Below are positions 63,546-64,000 of a stretch of 64,000 nucleotides of DNA, in pieces. Origin of the DNA: Homalodisca vitripennis (Eukaryota > Arthropoda > Insecta > Hemiptera > Cicadellidae); contig NC_060213.1 of assembly GCF_021130785.1 (NCBI RefSeq), positions 66,755,001 to 66,819,000 on the forward strand. The letters are read 5' to 3'. Numbering within the stretch: the stretch's first letter is position 1; each line of letters begins with the position of its first letter. The notes beneath the pieces were generated by a model. It was not told the DNA's origin and ran no database searches. It saw only the letters and a list, made by a program, of their open reading frames with translations. The position numbers and the translations under genes are program-made.

Positions 63546-64000
63546 CAGTATGACTAATTACTAGTTAAGAAATATATGATTATGATATAACTAGCATGGA
63601 GAGAGTTTCTAAATATGAATACGCCTGCCCATATTCATTCCAGGTACCTTAAGAATGTCAATGTATCATTTCAGTGCAATTGGTTTAATATTTTACGTTT
63701 GAAAGCAAAATAAACAAACAAAGGCACTTTCACTTTTATAATATTTTTGGGATGTTTAAAATTATTTTATACAATATAAAATAAACTGGATGGCAACTGT
63801 TTTTGTGAAGATGGATTGGAGCGTCGTTGGACGAACTCATTCTAATATCAACATCTTTTCTTGATTTCGAAGTCATCGCATTAAAGCCTGAACAGTAGTA
63901 GTGTTGTTGTATAAAATGAAAATTCCCAAATATTTAATTTGTTTAGTTTTGTATTAAACTCATTGTAATATATTTTTCAACAAGATTAATATTTTTGGCT
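63546..64000. mobile_element. LINE/SINE 3'-tail-like repeat, copy 3, and right-edge sequence
   Basis: 63600-63755 repeats the tail seen at 6060 and 46880: CCTGCCCATATTCATTCCAGG, CAATTGGTTTAATATTTTA and AAATAAACAAACAAAGGCAC. It lies just outside the end of the duplication. The last 245 bases hold nothing I recognise. Confidence 0.45.

Noticed and set aside
1..64000. CRISPR array or prokaryotic operon
   Set aside because: No regularly spaced repeat-spacer pattern; introns and eukaryotic transposons dominate.

Overview
This window looks like animal nuclear DNA, most likely from an insect. It is AT-rich, has many (TA)n tracts and spliced genes with GT/AG introns, and carries arthropod-style transposons (Polinton-like, mariner-like, Mutator-like, piggyBac-like, Penelope-like and LINE elements). 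I cannot name the order from sequence alone. No prokaryotic gene organisation, rRNA or CRISPR array was seen.

The main host content is a cytochrome P450 locus on the minus strand. Copy A can be rebuilt as a complete 12-exon gene (start codon 33907, stop 7421). Every splice phase agrees across the 12 exons, and the joined CDS is 1485 nt (494 aa). It has the N-terminal membrane anchor, the proline hinge, the C-helix WxxxR, ExxR, PERF and the heme signature FSAGPRNCIG. It fits P450 clan 4 (CYP4-like), but its I-helix is not canonical. A second copy, B, has its last four exons here (63374 to 48248); its 5' exons lie beyond the right edge or are missing. The two copies sit head to tail in a segmental duplication: about 5577-12830 pairs with about 43799-63545. 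Copy B is stretched almost threefold by insertions. A roughly 390-bp stretch around the last exon is essentially identical between copies that are otherwise clearly diverged, which suggests gene conversion.

Layout by region. 1-4541: end of a Polinton/adintovirus-like element with an intact 1310-aa protein-primed DNA polymerase and a downstream integrase that runs off the left edge. 5035-5575: fragment of a long-TIR mariner-like element. 5577-14791: 3' half of P450 A (exons 12 to 7) with LINE, Penelope and mariner remnants. 14888-29720: the 15-kb sixth intron, which holds a LINE with an internal palindrome, a mariner-like element with TIRs of about 565 bp that is itself split by a TTAA-flanked Mutator-like element, and a fold-back Penelope terminus with hammerhead-like motifs. 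29778-33935: P450 A exons 6 to 1. 34012-43798: intergenic DNA with a dead LINE reverse transcriptase and a 24-bp minisatellite. 43799-63545: P450 copy B with a second TTAA-flanked Mutator-like element, a 923-bp piggyBac-type non-autonomous element and other copy-B-only segments.

All alignments, exon boundaries and repeat limits were read by eye. Exon borders rest on GT/AG sites, matching phase and clan-4 P450 conservation. Repeat borders are approximate unless a target-site duplication is stated.
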